A DNA stretch of 64,000 nt from an uncultured Agromyces sp. (GCA_913053875.1 CAJXGN010000001.1:186001-250000); one strand, 5' to 3'; positions 24,712 to 33,152 are shown, counted from the first letter of the stretch. Program-made: numbers and translations. The notes: generated by a model not told the origin, from the sequence alone.

Positions 24712-25194
24712 ATGACGAACGCGGGGCGCAACCACGGCGGCCGGCCGGTGCTGCTCGACGAGGTCTCCAAGAAGATCATCGAGCAGCTGCAGGCCGACGG
24801 CCGTCGCTCGTACGCCGACATCGGCAAGGCCGTCGGACTCTCCGAGGCCGCGGTGCGCCAGCGCGTGCAGAAGCTCACCGAGGCGGGCGTCATGCAGATC
24901 GTCGCGGTGACCGACCCCATGCAGCTCGGGTTCACCCGGCAGGCCATGATCGGCATCCGCGCCTCCGGCGACACCCGCGACCTCGCCGACCGGCTCGCCG
25001 AGATCCCGGAGATCGACTACGTCGTCCTCACCGCCGGCAGCTTCGACCTGCTCGCCGAGGTCGTCTGCGAGGACGACGACGAGCTGATCGAGCTGCTCAA
25101 CACCAGCATCCGCAACCTCGACGGCGTCCTCACCACCGAGACGTTCGTCTACCTGAAGCTCCGCAAGCAGTTCTACAACTGGGGAACACGATAG
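24712..25194 (+). CDS. Lrp/AsnC-family transcriptional regulator
   Basis: A 160-residue regulator with an N-terminal winged helix-turn-helix (residues about 15-65, IIEQLQADGRRSYADIGKAV then SEAAVRQRVQKL) and a C-terminal ligand-binding RAM domain (IDYVVLTAGSFDLLAEVVC). Such proteins form octamers that sense amino acids or amines. It is divergent from the aldehyde dehydrogenase and is followed 3 bases later by the aminotransferase gene, so it most likely controls this polyamine catabolic group. Inverted repeats in the divergent gap are candidate sites. Confidence 0.92.
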   Translation: MTNAGRNHGGRPVLLDEVSKKIIEQLQADGRRSYADIGKAVGLSEAAVRQRVQKLTEAGVMQIVAVTDPMQLGFTRQAMIGIRASGDTRDLADRLAEIPEIDYVVLTAGSFDLLAEVVCEDDDELIELLNTSIRNLDGVLTTETFVYLKLRKQFYNWGTR

Positions 25195-25197
25195 GAA

Positions 25198-26598
25198 ATG
25201 AGCACCATGACCCGTACCGTCGCCGATGTCGACGTCGCCGCGCTGCAGCAGAAGGCGAAGGACCACCTCTGGATGCACTTCTCGCGCCAGTCGACCATGG
25301 AGCAGGGCGTGCCGATCATCACCCGCGGTGAGGGCCACCACATCTGGGACGCGCAGGGCAAGCAGTACATCGACGGCCTCTCCGGCCTGTTCGTGGTGAA
25401 CGCCGGGCACGGCCGCGCCCGGCTCGCCGAGGTCGCGCGCAAGCAGGCCGAGGAGCTCGCGTTCTTCCCGATCTGGTCCTACGCGCACCCGTCGGCGATC
25501 GAGCTCGCCGACCGGCTGGCCGACTACGCGCCGGGCGAGCTGAACCGCGTGTTCTTCTCCACCGGCGGCGGCGAGGCCGTCGAGACGGCGTTCAAGCTCG
25601 CGAAGTACTACTGGAAGCTGAAGGGGCGCCCCACCAAGCACAAGGTCATCTCGCGCTCGGTGGCGTACCACGGCACCCCCCAGGGCGCGCTCGCCATCAC
25701 GGGCATCCCCGCCATGAAGGAGATGTTCGAGCCGGTCACCCCCGGCGGCTTCCGGGTGCCGAACACCAACTTCTACCGCGCCGCCGAGATGGGCGGACCG
25801 AGCGACGACCTCGAGGCGTTCGGCCTCTGGGCCGCGAACCGCATCGAGGAGATGATCGAGTTCGAGGGCCCCGAGACGGTCGCCGCGGTCTTCCTCGAGC
25901 CGGTGCAGAACTCGGGCGGATGCTTCCCGCCGCCGCCCGGGTACTTCCAGCGCGTGCGCGAGATCTGCGACAAGCACGACGTGCTGCTCGTCTCCGACGA
26001 GGTCATCTGCGCGTTCGGCCGCCTGGGCTCGATGTTCGCGTGCGAGCAGTACGGCTATCAGCCCGACATGATCACCTGCGCCAAGGCGATGACGAGCGGC
26101 TACTCCCCCATCGGCGCCACGATCGTGAGCGAGGAGATCTACGAGCCCTTCGCGCACGGCGACACGTCGTTCTACCACGGCTACACGTTCGCCGGACACC
26201 CGGTCTCGGCGGCCGTCGCGCTCGAGAACCTCGACATCTTCGAGGAGGAGGGCCTGAACGAGCGCGTGCGCGAGAACTCCCCGCTCTTCCGCGCCGAGCT
26301 CGAGCAGCTGCTCGACCTGCCGATCGTCGGCGACGTGCGCGGCGACGGGTACTTCTTCGGCATCGAACTGGTCAAGGACAAGGCGACCAAGGAGACCTTC
26401 GACGAGGACGAGTCGGAGCGCCTGCTGCGCGGCTTCCTCTCCAAGGCGCTCTTCGACGCCGGGCTCTACTGCCGTGCCGACGACCGCGGCGACCCCGTGA
26501 TCCAGCTCGCGCCGCCGCTGACCATCGGGCCGAGCGAGTTCGCGGAGATCGGGCAGATCCTGCGCGGCGTGCTCACCGAGGCCGGCAACCGGCTCTGA
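25198..26598 (+). CDS. Class III aminotransferase, probably putrescine/polyamine:pyruvate
   Basis: A 466-residue pyridoxal-phosphate aminotransferase of the SpuC-like omega group. Seen are FFSTGGGEAVETAFKLAKYY at the phosphate site, LLVSDEVICAFGRLG with the cofactor Asp, and the Schiff-base Lys in MITCAKAMTSGYSPIGA. These differ from the GabT motifs of the 4084 gene and match transaminases acting on diamines or beta-alanine with pyruvate. ATG 25198 lies 3 bases after the Lrp stop; ATG 25207 is an alternative with AGGAAATGAG before it. The next gene, a flavin oxidase, overlaps by one base. Product would be 4-aminobutanal for the divergent dehydrogenase. Confidence 0.87.
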   Translation: MSTMTRTVADVDVAALQQKAKDHLWMHFSRQSTMEQGVPIITRGEGHHIWDAQGKQYIDGLSGLFVVNAGHGRARLAEVARKQAEELAFFPIWSYAHPSAIELADRLADYAPGELNRVFFSTGGGEAVETAFKLAKYYWKLKGRPTKHKVISRSVAYHGTPQGALAITGIPAMKEMFEPVTPGGFRVPNTNFYRAAEMGGPSDDLEAFGLWAANRIEEMIEFEGPETVAAVFLEPVQNSGGCFPPPPGYFQRVREICDKHDVLLVSDEVICAFGRLGSMFACEQYGYQPDMITCAKAMTSGYSPIGATIVSEEIYEPFAHGDTSFYHGYTFAGHPVSAAVALENLDIFEEEGLNERVRENSPLFRAELEQLLDLPIVGDVRGDGYFFGIELVKDKATKETFDEDESERLLRGFLSKALFDAGLYCRADDRGDPVIQLAPPLTIGPSEFAEIGQILRGVLTEAGNRL

Positions 26599-28034
26599 TG
26601 GCGGACGCGTTCGCGGCGGTCGGCGGTGCGCCGTACCGCGGCGTGAGCTTCTGGCTCGACGCCCTCGTCGAGCAGGGCCTCGACGACCTGGCCCCGCGGC
26701 CGAGCCTCGGAGGCGACCTCGACGCCGACGTCTGCGTGATCGGCGGCGGGCTCACCGGGCTCTGGTCGGCGTACTACCTGTCGCAGCTGCGGCCGGAGCT
26801 GTCGATCGTCGTCGTCGAGCGGGAGATCGCGGGCTTCGGGGCCTCCGGCCGCAACGGCGGCTGGTGCTCGGCGCTGTTCCCGCAGTCGAGCGCCGCGCTC
26901 GAGCGCCGGCACGGCAGCGAGGCCGCGGTCGCGATGCGCCACGCGATGATCGACACGGTCGACGAGGTCGGCCGCGTCGCGGACGCGGAGGGCATCGACT
27001 GCGACTTCGTCCGCGGCGGCACGGTCGTGTTCGCCCGCGGCGAGGCGCAGGCGCGGAGCGCGCGAGCCGACGCCGCCGAGGCCGCACGCTTCGGCACCGA
27101 CCCCGTCGAGCTCTGGGAGGGCGACCGCCTCGACCGGTTCGGCGTGAGCGGCCTGTCGGGTGGCAGCGCGGACGCGGCGGTGTTCGACCCGTCGTGTGCG
27201 CGAGTGCAGCCCGCCAAGCTCGTGCGCGGGCTCGCGCGCGTCGTCGAGGAGCGCGGCGTGCGCATCGCCGAGCGCACGGAGGTCGTCGACTGGGAGCCCG
27301 GCCGCGTGCGGTTCCGGGCGGCCGACGGGGCGACCGGCACCGTCCGGGCGCGGCACGTGCTCGTCGCGACCGAGGGGTACGGAGCCGCGCTGCCGCACGT
27401 CGGGCGCCGCATCCTGCCGCTGTACTCGCTCATGATCGCCACGGAGCCGCTGTCGGCGGACGTCTGGGACGAGATCGGCCTCGCGCACGGCGAGACGTTC
27501 AGCGACTACCGGCACCTGCTGATCTACGGGCAGCGCACCGCCGACGACCGCATCGCGTTCGGCGGTCGCGGCGCCCGCTACCACTGGGGCAGCGCCGTCA
27601 GGCCGGAGTTCGACCGCGACGACCGGGTGTTCGCGCACCTCGCCGAGGCGCTCGCCGACCTGATGCCCGCGGCCGCCGACGCACGCGTCACGCACCGCTG
27701 GGGCGGGCCGCTCGGCGTGCCCCGCGACTGGCACGCGTCGGCCTCGTACAACCCCGCCAACGGGGTCGGCTTCGCGGGCGGGTACGTCGGCGACGGTCTC
27801 AGCACGACGAACCTCGCCGGACGCACGCTCGCCGACCTCGTGCTCGGCCGCGACACCGACCTGGCGCGGTTGCCCTGGGTCGGACACCGCTCGCCTCGCT
27901 GGGAGCCCGAACCGCTGCGCTTCCTGGGCGCCAACCTCGGGCTCACCGGCATCGGGCTCGGCGACGTCGAGGAACGGGTCACCGGGCGACCGTCGGTGGC
28001 GGCCAGGCTGCTCGGGCCGCTGATCGGGTCCTGA
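26598..28034 (+). CDS. FAD-dependent oxidoreductase (DAO/PuuB-like)
   Basis: A 478-residue flavoprotein of the D-amino acid oxidase-like fold. The FAD dinucleotide motif is DVCVIGGGLTGLWSAYYL near residue 45, followed by VVVEREIAGFGASGRNGGW, a stretch typical of gamma-glutamylputrescine oxidase (PuuB) and related amine oxidases. The C terminus has GGYVGDGLSTTNLAGRTLAD, also usual for the group. The ATG overlaps the aminotransferase stop by one base (TGATG), so translation is coupled. It likely oxidises an amine intermediate of polyamine use. No PuuA-type glutamylputrescine synthase is seen in the window, so the exact substrate is open. Confidence 0.87.
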   Translation: MADAFAAVGGAPYRGVSFWLDALVEQGLDDLAPRPSLGGDLDADVCVIGGGLTGLWSAYYLSQLRPELSIVVVEREIAGFGASGRNGGWCSALFPQSSAALERRHGSEAAVAMRHAMIDTVDEVGRVADAEGIDCDFVRGGTVVFARGEAQARSARADAAEAARFGTDPVELWEGDRLDRFGVSGLSGGSADAAVFDPSCARVQPAKLVRGLARVVEERGVRIAERTEVVDWEPGRVRFRAADGATGTVRARHVLVATEGYGAALPHVGRRILPLYSLMIATEPLSADVWDEIGLAHGETFSDYRHLLIYGQRTADDRIAFGGRGARYHWGSAVRPEFDRDDRVFAHLAEALADLMPAAADARVTHRWGGPLGVPRDWHASASYNPANGVGFAGGYVGDGLSTTNLAGRTLADLVLGRDTDLARLPWVGHRSPRWEPEPLRFLGANLGLTGIGLGDVEERVTGRPSVAARLLGPLIGS

Positions 28035-28062
28035 CGACCACCCGGTCGCGCGACGCCGCGGC

Positions 28063-29274
28063 TCAGGGCGAACGCACGAGGGCGTCGTCGGGCTCGAGGT
28101 ACGACCAGTCGGGCACGCGACCCGATCCGATGAGCGTGCCGAGCAGGTCGGTCATGCCGTGTGCCGGGTCGATCTCGCCCGCGCGGTCGAGGTAGGCCCC
28201 CGCGACCGAACCACGACCACGCGCCCACGCCAGCCAGGCGAGCACGCAGTACGGGTCGACGCGGTCCTCGGGTTCGGCGCAGGCGACGACCAACCGCAGC
28301 AGCTCGATCGAGGCGTCGATGCGCTCCGCATCGGGAACGCGCGGCCCGACCCCCAGCAGGAGCTCGGACAGCGCACGGTCGTCGGCCTGCTGGCCCTGCG
28401 CGTGCTCGTCGGCCACGTACTCGTCCATGGAACGCCCGCTCACGAGCTGCCGGAACAGGTGGACCTCCTGACGCTCGGCGGCCAGGAGCCCGACCTCGAG
28501 TCCGAACGCGATCTGCAGCAGCACGACGTCGCGGAGCACGGGGAACTGGAGCACCGCGAGGAACCGCCCGAGCGCCTCCGGATCGCGCCGGTCGGGCGCA
28601 CCACCCAGGAGTTCCTCGGTGACCGCCACCGGGTCGAGTCGGTCCGCCGCCGCGATCGCCGACGCGCCGACCGTCGCGGCTGGCCCGAACGCGGCACCGC
28701 GGGCGGAGCCCAGCGGATCGAGCGCACGATCGCACGCCGCGCGCACCGCTGCCGCGAGGGCGTCGTCGACGGGCGGGAGCATGGCGAGCGTGTCAGCCGT
28801 GTACGCCGATCGCACCGTCTGCCGCTCGGTGAGCGGGGACGCGTCGATCTCCGTGAGCGGACGGCCCTCCCGGGGGCATCCGTCGTCGAGGTAGCTGCCC
28901 CAGCCGTCGGCCGCCGCGCACAGCACGTCGAGCACCGGGTGGCCGGCGCGTTCGAGCGCCGCATGCACCGAGCGTCCGAGCGACGGCCGAGGAATGCCGT
29001 GCTCCGACGCGAAGGTCTCGGGCGCGTAGACGACCACCACGACCCCGCGGACCTCGCCGACGCGCTGCAGCATCGCGTCGAGCGCCCGCACCACGGCGCG
29101 CTCCCCCGCCCGTCGGCGGGGATCGGCGGGCAGGTCGAGGCGCATCGCCGCGGTGCGGTGATCGCCACGCGTGGCGATGCAGACGACGCTGCGCTCGGGG
29201 CGGAAGCCGACGAGCTCGGCGGCGACGGCGAGGAGGTCCTGGGGCTGGCGGATGCGGAAGTCGGGCTCGGTCAT
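28063..29274 (-). CDS. DUF4192 domain protein
   Basis: A 403-residue protein that fits DUF4192, an actinobacterial family with no known activity. The recognisable opening is RIRQPQDLLAVAAELVGFRPERSVVCI, followed by VRALDAMLQRVGEVRGVVVVVY. The C-terminal third has helical repeats resembling tetratricopeptide units (CVLAWLAWARGRGSVAGAYLDRAGEIDP). It has no signal peptide or membrane span. It converges on the flavin oxidase gene 28 bases away. The aldo-keto reductase is upstream on the same strand with a 91-base gap containing nothing recognised except one GGCATCCG octamer. Confidence 0.85.
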   Translation of the reverse strand: MTEPDFRIRQPQDLLAVAAELVGFRPERSVVCIATRGDHRTAAMRLDLPADPRRRAGERAVVRALDAMLQRVGEVRGVVVVVYAPETFASEHGIPRPSLGRSVHAALERAGHPVLDVLCAAADGWGSYLDDGCPREGRPLTEIDASPLTERQTVRSAYTADTLAMLPPVDDALAAAVRAACDRALDPLGSARGAAFGPAATVGASAIAAADRLDPVAVTEELLGGAPDRRDPEALGRFLAVLQFPVLRDVVLLQIAFGLEVGLLAAERQEVHLFRQLVSGRSMDEYVADEHAQGQQADDRALSELLLGVGPRVPDAERIDASIELLRLVVACAEPEDRVDPYCVLAWLAWARGRGSVAGAYLDRAGEIDPAHGMTDLLGTLIGSGRVPDWSYLEPDDALVRSP

Positions 29275-29365
29275 GCCGACAGCGTCGCGGTTCCGGCACG
29301 GGCGTCGACGGCGGCATCCGCCCGCCCCACCCGCTGCGGGGTCGCCGAGCGCTGTGGAGGACGCG

Positions 29366-30319
29366 TCAGGCGAAGATGGCCGACACCGTGCGCACGTCGT
29401 CGTCCGTCGGCGTCCACGCGGTCGCCGCGGCCGCGTTCTGGCGCACCTGCTCGGGGCGGGTGGCGCCCGCGATCACGCTGCCCATCGACGGCTGGGCGAG
29501 CAGCCAGCCGAACGTCGCGTCGAGCATCGAGACCCCGCGCTCGTCGCAGAACGCGGCGTACGCGTCGAGCCGCTCCCACGGCGCCTGCTCCACCAGGTGC
29601 GGCCGCTGGCGCATGATCCGCGAGTCCTCGGGACCGCCCGTGCGCGTGAACTTGCCCGTGAGCAGCCCGTTGGCGAGCGGGAAGAACGGCAGCAGCCCGA
29701 CGCCGAAGTGCCGCGCGGCGGGCAGCAGCTCGCGCTCCGCGTCGCGGGCGAGCAGGCTGTACTCGTTCTGCGCCGACACGAACCGCTCGGTGCCGAGCTG
29801 GCGCGCCACGAGCTCGGCCTCCGCCAGCTGCCAGCCGCTCAGGTTGGAGTGGCCGAGGTAGCGCACCTTGCCCTCGTCGACGAGCTCGCCCAGCGCGGCG
29901 AGGGTCTCGGCGATGGGCGTCAGCGGGTCGGGCTCGTGGATCTGGTAGAGGTCGATCCAGTCGGTCTGCAGACGGCGAAGGGATGCCTCGACGGCGAGCC
30001 GCACGTACCGGCGGGACCCCTTCGCGCCCCACGACGGCACACCGACGTCGACCTTCGTGTGCCCGAACTTCGTCGCGAGCACGACCTCGTCGCGCCGGTC
30101 GCGCAGGGCGTGGCCGAGCAGTTCCTCGCTCCGACCCGGTGCCCCGCCGTAGATGTCGGCCGTGTCCACGAGCGTGACCCCCGCGTCGAGCGCCGCGCCG
30201 ATCACCGCATCCGTCCCCGCCTGGTCCTCGGTGGCCGTGCCCGGCCGCCCGAAGTTGTTCCCGCCGAGGCCGACCGCCGAGACGCGAAGACCTGATCCAC
30301 CGAGGCTGCGATACTCCAT
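29366..30319 (-). CDS. Aldo/keto reductase
   Basis: A 317-residue NADPH-dependent reductase with the (beta/alpha)8 aldo/keto fold. The catalytic Asp and Tyr sit in LVDTADIYGGAPGRSEELLG, the Lys in LATKFGHTK and the His in VRYLGHSNLSGWQ. The opening MEYRSLGGSGLRVSAVGLG is that of the YhdN/YajO branch. Physiological substrate is unknown. Its ATG has a TAGGCT -10-like element 6 bases upstream, divergent from ogt. Confidence 0.92.
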   Translation of the reverse strand: MEYRSLGGSGLRVSAVGLGGNNFGRPGTATEDQAGTDAVIGAALDAGVTLVDTADIYGGAPGRSEELLGHALRDRRDEVVLATKFGHTKVDVGVPSWGAKGSRRYVRLAVEASLRRLQTDWIDLYQIHEPDPLTPIAETLAALGELVDEGKVRYLGHSNLSGWQLAEAELVARQLGTERFVSAQNEYSLLARDAERELLPAARHFGVGLLPFFPLANGLLTGKFTRTGGPEDSRIMRQRPHLVEQAPWERLDAYAAFCDERGVSMLDATFGWLLAQPSMGSVIAGATRPEQVRQNAAAATAWTPTDDDVRTVSAIFA

Positions 30320-30325
30320 GCCACC

Positions 30326-30331
30326 AGCCTA
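30326..30331 (-). promoter_or_regulatory. -10-like hexamer (TAGGCT) for the aldo/keto reductase
   Basis: Minus-strand TAGGCT is separated by 6 bases from ATG 30319; no Shine-Dalgarno sequence is present, which favours a leaderless transcript. Confidence 0.4.
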
Positions 30332-30439
30332 GGGCGGCCGGGAGCAGGGTCAGCGCACGCTCCTCTCCTCCACAGCCGCCGCGCCGAGCACGCGGCACGG
30401 CGTGTCCGATTCCCGCCGGTCGGGCTCGGCCGCCGCGAC

Positions 30440-30445
30440 TAGCCT
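30440..30445 (+). promoter_or_regulatory. -10-like hexamer (TAGCCT) for ogt
   Basis: TAGCCT ends 6 bases before ATG 30452, repeating the spacing seen at several other starts in this window. Confidence 0.35.
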
Positions 30446-30451
30446 CGGAGC

Positions 30452-30943
30452 ATGACCACCACCCACGTCATCCGGGTCGACTCCCCCGTCGGCCGTATCG
30501 AGGTCGTCGCGAACGACTCCGCGATCACCGCCCTCGCCATCGAATGCGACGGCGCGCTCCCGCACGACGGGCTCCCCGAATCCGAGGTGCCCGTGCTCGT
30601 CGAAGCACGACGGCAGCTCGACGAGTACTTCTCCGGTGCGCGCACCGCGTTCGATCTCCCCCTCGAACTGCGGGGCACGCCGTTCCAGCGCGACGTGTGG
30701 CGCGAGCTCCGACGTCTCGACTGGGGGGAGGCCGTCTCCTACGGCGCACTCGCGACCGCCGTCGGCCGGCCCGGCTCCGCGCGCGCCATCGGCGGCGCGG
30801 TCGGTGCGAACCCGGTGCCCATCATCGTCGGCTGCCACCGGGTGCTCGCCTCCGATGGTCGCATCACGGGCTACAGCGGCGGGCAGGGCGTGCCGACGAA
30901 GATGTGGCTGCTCGGCCACGAGCGCATCGGCTTCGCCGCGTGA
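30452..30943 (+). CDS. ogt: Methylated-DNA--[protein]-cysteine S-methyltransferase
   Basis: A 163-residue suicide repair protein that takes methyl or alkyl groups from O6-guanine onto its own Cys. The DNA-binding and active-site segments are clear: GTPFQRDVWRELRRL, SYGALATAVGRPGSARAIGGA and NPVPIIVGCHRVLASDGRI, ending in GYSGGQGVPTKMWLL. The Pro that normally comes before the reactive Cys (PCHR) is Gly here. The helix-turn-helix Arg finger region (GSARAIG) is normal. The stop overlaps the start of the glycosylase gene by 4 bases (GTGA), forming a two-gene alkylation repair operon. There is no Ada-type regulatory domain. Confidence 0.93.
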   Translation: MTTTHVIRVDSPVGRIEVVANDSAITALAIECDGALPHDGLPESEVPVLVEARRQLDEYFSGARTAFDLPLELRGTPFQRDVWRELRRLDWGEAVSYGALATAVGRPGSARAIGGAVGANPVPIIVGCHRVLASDGRITGYSGGQGVPTKMWLLGHERIGFAA

Positions 30944-31665
30944 GCGGGGCGGATGCCTCGGGGGTCCCGGGCCCGACTGCGGCGCCCGTCGACGCCGACG
31001 GGGTCGTCCGCTGCGGTTGGGCGGCCGGCGACGAGGAGTACCGGCGCTACCACGACGAGGAGTGGGGCGTGCCGCAGCGCGATCCGGGCGCGCTCTACGA
31101 GAAGCTGTGCCTCGAGGGCTTCCAGGCCGGGCTGTCGTGGATCACGATCCTGCGGCGTCGAGAGGGGTTCCGCGCCGCCTTCCACGGCTTCGAGCCCGAG
31201 CGCGTCGCCCGGATGGACGACGACGACGTGGAGCGCCTGCTCGCGGACACCGGCATCATCCGCAATCGCGCGAAGATCGAGGCGACCATCGGCAACGCGC
31301 GTGCGCTGCTCGAGCTCGACGAGCCGCTCGACGAGCTCATGTGGCGTTTCGCCCCGGAGCCCGGACGCCGGCCGTCGAGCCTGTCGGAGGTCCCCGCGAC
31401 GACCGCGGAGTCGACCGCGCTCAGCCGTGAGCTGCGCCGTCGCGGTTTCCGCTTCGTCGGGCCGACCACCGTCTACGCCCTCATGCAGTCGACCGGCATG
31501 GTCGACGACCACGTGGCGGACTGCTTCCGGGCCGCCGGCTCACACCAGCAGTTCGACCTCCGCGATCCCGCCGGGCCCGACGTGCGCCGTGCGCGCGAAG
31601 CGATGGCCGTGCGCATCGCCCCAGTCGAGCAGTCCGTCGAGGTCGTCGATCCGGGCGCGCGATGA
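30940..31665 (+). CDS. tag: DNA-3-methyladenine glycosylase I
   Basis: A 241-residue base-excision enzyme that removes 3-methyladenine. Family marks are RCGWAAGDEEYRRYHDEEWG with the zinc-binding Cys and the conserved His/Glu, YEKLCLEGFQAGLSWITIL, and FVGPTTVYALMQSTGMVDDH. The N terminus carries about 20 extra residues, and the C terminus continues some 45 residues past the usual end. That tail overlaps the convergent yaaA gene by 126 bases. The GTG start at 30940 overlaps the ogt stop and indicates coupled translation. Confidence 0.92.
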   Translation: MSGADASGVPGPTAAPVDADGVVRCGWAAGDEEYRRYHDEEWGVPQRDPGALYEKLCLEGFQAGLSWITILRRREGFRAAFHGFEPERVARMDDDDVERLLADTGIIRNRAKIEATIGNARALLELDEPLDELMWRFAPEPGRRPSSLSEVPATTAESTALSRELRRRGFRFVGPTTVYALMQSTGMVDDHVADCFRAAGSHQQFDLRDPAGPDVRRAREAMAVRIAPVEQSVEVVDPGAR

Positions 31666-32301
31666 CACGAGCGCGGCCACGAGGTGCCCCTTCGCCTGCT
31701 TGTTGAAGTGCGCGAGGGCACGCCGCGTGCCGTCGCCGTCCTCCGTGACCACGCGCACGTACGCGGCGTTCGCACCCGCGTCGATCGGTCCGAGCGCCGC
31801 GTAGCCCTCCGACCGGAGGTCGATCAGCAGCCCGGACGGCCGCGCCAGTGCGGCCCCCGCGGCCGACGACCAGTGCGCACGCAGCCGCAGCCCGGGGAGC
31901 CGGGAGTCGTGCGACAGCCGATACGCGGGAATGGCGTCGAGCGCCGCGATCGGCCCGAACAGCGCCGACTGGACCAGCACGTGCTCGTGCGCGAACGCGC
32001 GATCGCCCGCCGACCACCGGTCGGCCGCGAGCGCGTCGTAGAGCACGCCCGTGTAGCGATCGATCGCCGGCATGGTCGGCGCCGACCGCAGGGCGGCGTT
32101 GCGCGCGATCTCGGTGAGCTGGGTGCGCCCGAGCTTGAGCGCCCGCACCGACGCATCCTCGTCGGCCGACAGGGCCACGAGTGCATCCAGCACCGCGTCG
32201 CGGCGCTCGCCCAGCTCCGGGAAGGCGAGCGTCGACACGTCGAGCGCCCGATCGTGCCCCCCGTCGCGCTTGGTCTCGGAGGGCGGCAGGACGACGCGCA
32301 T
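31540..32301 (-). CDS. yaaA: YaaA-family peroxide stress protein
   Basis: A 253-residue DUF328/YaaA protein. In E. coli YaaA limits free iron and damage under peroxide stress and binds DNA. Recognisable parts are the opening MRVVLPPSETKR, PAIDRYTGVLYDAL, VLVQSALFGPIAALDAIPAYRL and the late HFNKQAKG motif. Its start overlaps the P-loop kinase stop by one base (TGATG). Its last 126 bases overlap the 3' end of tag on the other strand, and both reading frames look genuine there. Confidence 0.9.
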   Translation of the reverse strand: MRVVLPPSETKRDGGHDRALDVSTLAFPELGERRDAVLDALVALSADEDASVRALKLGRTQLTEIARNAALRSAPTMPAIDRYTGVLYDALAADRWSAGDRAFAHEHVLVQSALFGPIAALDAIPAYRLSHDSRLPGLRLRAHWSSAAGAALARPSGLLIDLRSEGYAALGPIDAGANAAYVRVVTEDGDGTRRALAHFNKQAKGHLVAALVSSRARIDDLDGLLDWGDAHGHRFARTAHVGPGGIAEVELLV

Positions 32302-32879
32302 CAGTCGTCGAGGAAGGCGAACGCCTGATCGACGTTCACGCCGAGCGCGTCGACCGTGTCGAGCGTCACGCGCGGCAGCGCAGCGGCCGGTCCGCCCCAG
32401 GGCTGGTAGCCGTCGACGCTCTGCTCGACCGCCCGCCAGGTCACCTCGTCGAGGTGCGGGAGGTTCCTCGTGCGCTTCGCGAGCCGCTCGCGGTGCAGGT
32501 CCGCGTCGGAGCAGACCACCTCGATCACGCGCAGCGCGACACCGCTCCGCGCGGCCAGGTCGCGCCACTGCAGGCGCGCCGCCTCCACGGCGTTCACCGC
32601 GTCCACGATCACCGTGCGGCCCGACGCGAGGACCCCCTCGGCGATCGTCTCGGCCACGAGGTACGCGGCGAGGCCGGTCGGCTGCTCGGACGAGATGCCC
32701 GCGCGCAGGATCGCCGACTCGATCGGGTCGACCGACACCACCGGCGCGCCCAGCCGTCCGCCGAGCACCTCGGCGATCGTGGACTTGCCGGCGCCCGGCA
32801 GGCCCGCCATCGCGATCAGCCGTGGCACCCGGAGCTCGTCGAACTGGCGCTCCCCGGGCACCTCGGCCGCATTCGTCAT
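32301..32879 (-). CDS. P-loop nucleotide kinase-like protein
   Basis: A 192-residue AAA/zeta-toxin-like P-loop protein. Walker A is IAMAGLPGAGKSTIAEVLGG at about residue 21. VSVDPIESAIL could position the substrate, and VIVDAVN is a Walker B-like strand. A lid-like basic stretch (RERLAKRTRNLPHL) follows. Small kinases of this group phosphorylate sugars or antibiotics, or repair nucleic acid ends; the substrate here is not evident. It lies 4 bases after atpC and one base before yaaA, so it appears to be transcribed at the tail of the ATP synthase operon. Confidence 0.8.
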   Translation of the reverse strand: MTNAAEVPGERQFDELRVPRLIAMAGLPGAGKSTIAEVLGGRLGAPVVSVDPIESAILRAGISSEQPTGLAAYLVAETIAEGVLASGRTVIVDAVNAVEAARLQWRDLAARSGVALRVIEVVCSDADLHRERLAKRTRNLPHLDEVTWRAVEQSVDGYQPWGGPAAALPRVTLDTVDALGVNVDQAFAFLDD

Positions 32880-32883
32880 CGTG

Positions 32884-33150
32884 TCAGGCGAGCTCGACCC
32901 GCGAGGCGACGACGCGGACCGTGTTCTCCTCGACGGAGAGGAAGCCCTCGTCGGCGTGCGCGGTGACGCGCTCGCCGCCTTCGACCGTCACCCGGACCTC
33001 GCCCTTGGCGAGGATCGCGAGCATGGGCTCGTGACCCGGCAGGATGCCGATCTCGCCCTCGACGGTCTTCGCGACCACCATCGTCGCGTCGTCGCTCGCC
33101 CAGACCTCGCGGTCGGCCGAGACGACGCGCACTCGGAACGGCTCGGCCAT
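32884..33150 (-). CDS. atpC: ATP synthase epsilon subunit, short form
   Basis: An 88-residue epsilon subunit of the F1 rotor. The N-terminal beta-sandwich is complete (RVRVVSADREVWASDDATMV, GEIGILPGHEPMLAILAKGEV). The protein stops right after the sandwich at RVVASRVELA, so the C-terminal helical hairpin that brakes ATP hydrolysis in E. coli (about 138 residues in total) is missing. Short forms are known in some actinobacteria. It is last of the canonical atp genes, 2 bases after atpD. Confidence 0.93.
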   Translation of the reverse strand: MAEPFRVRVVSADREVWASDDATMVVAKTVEGEIGILPGHEPMLAILAKGEVRVTVEGGERVTAHADEGFLSVEENTVRVVASRVELA

Positions 33151-33152
33151 GA

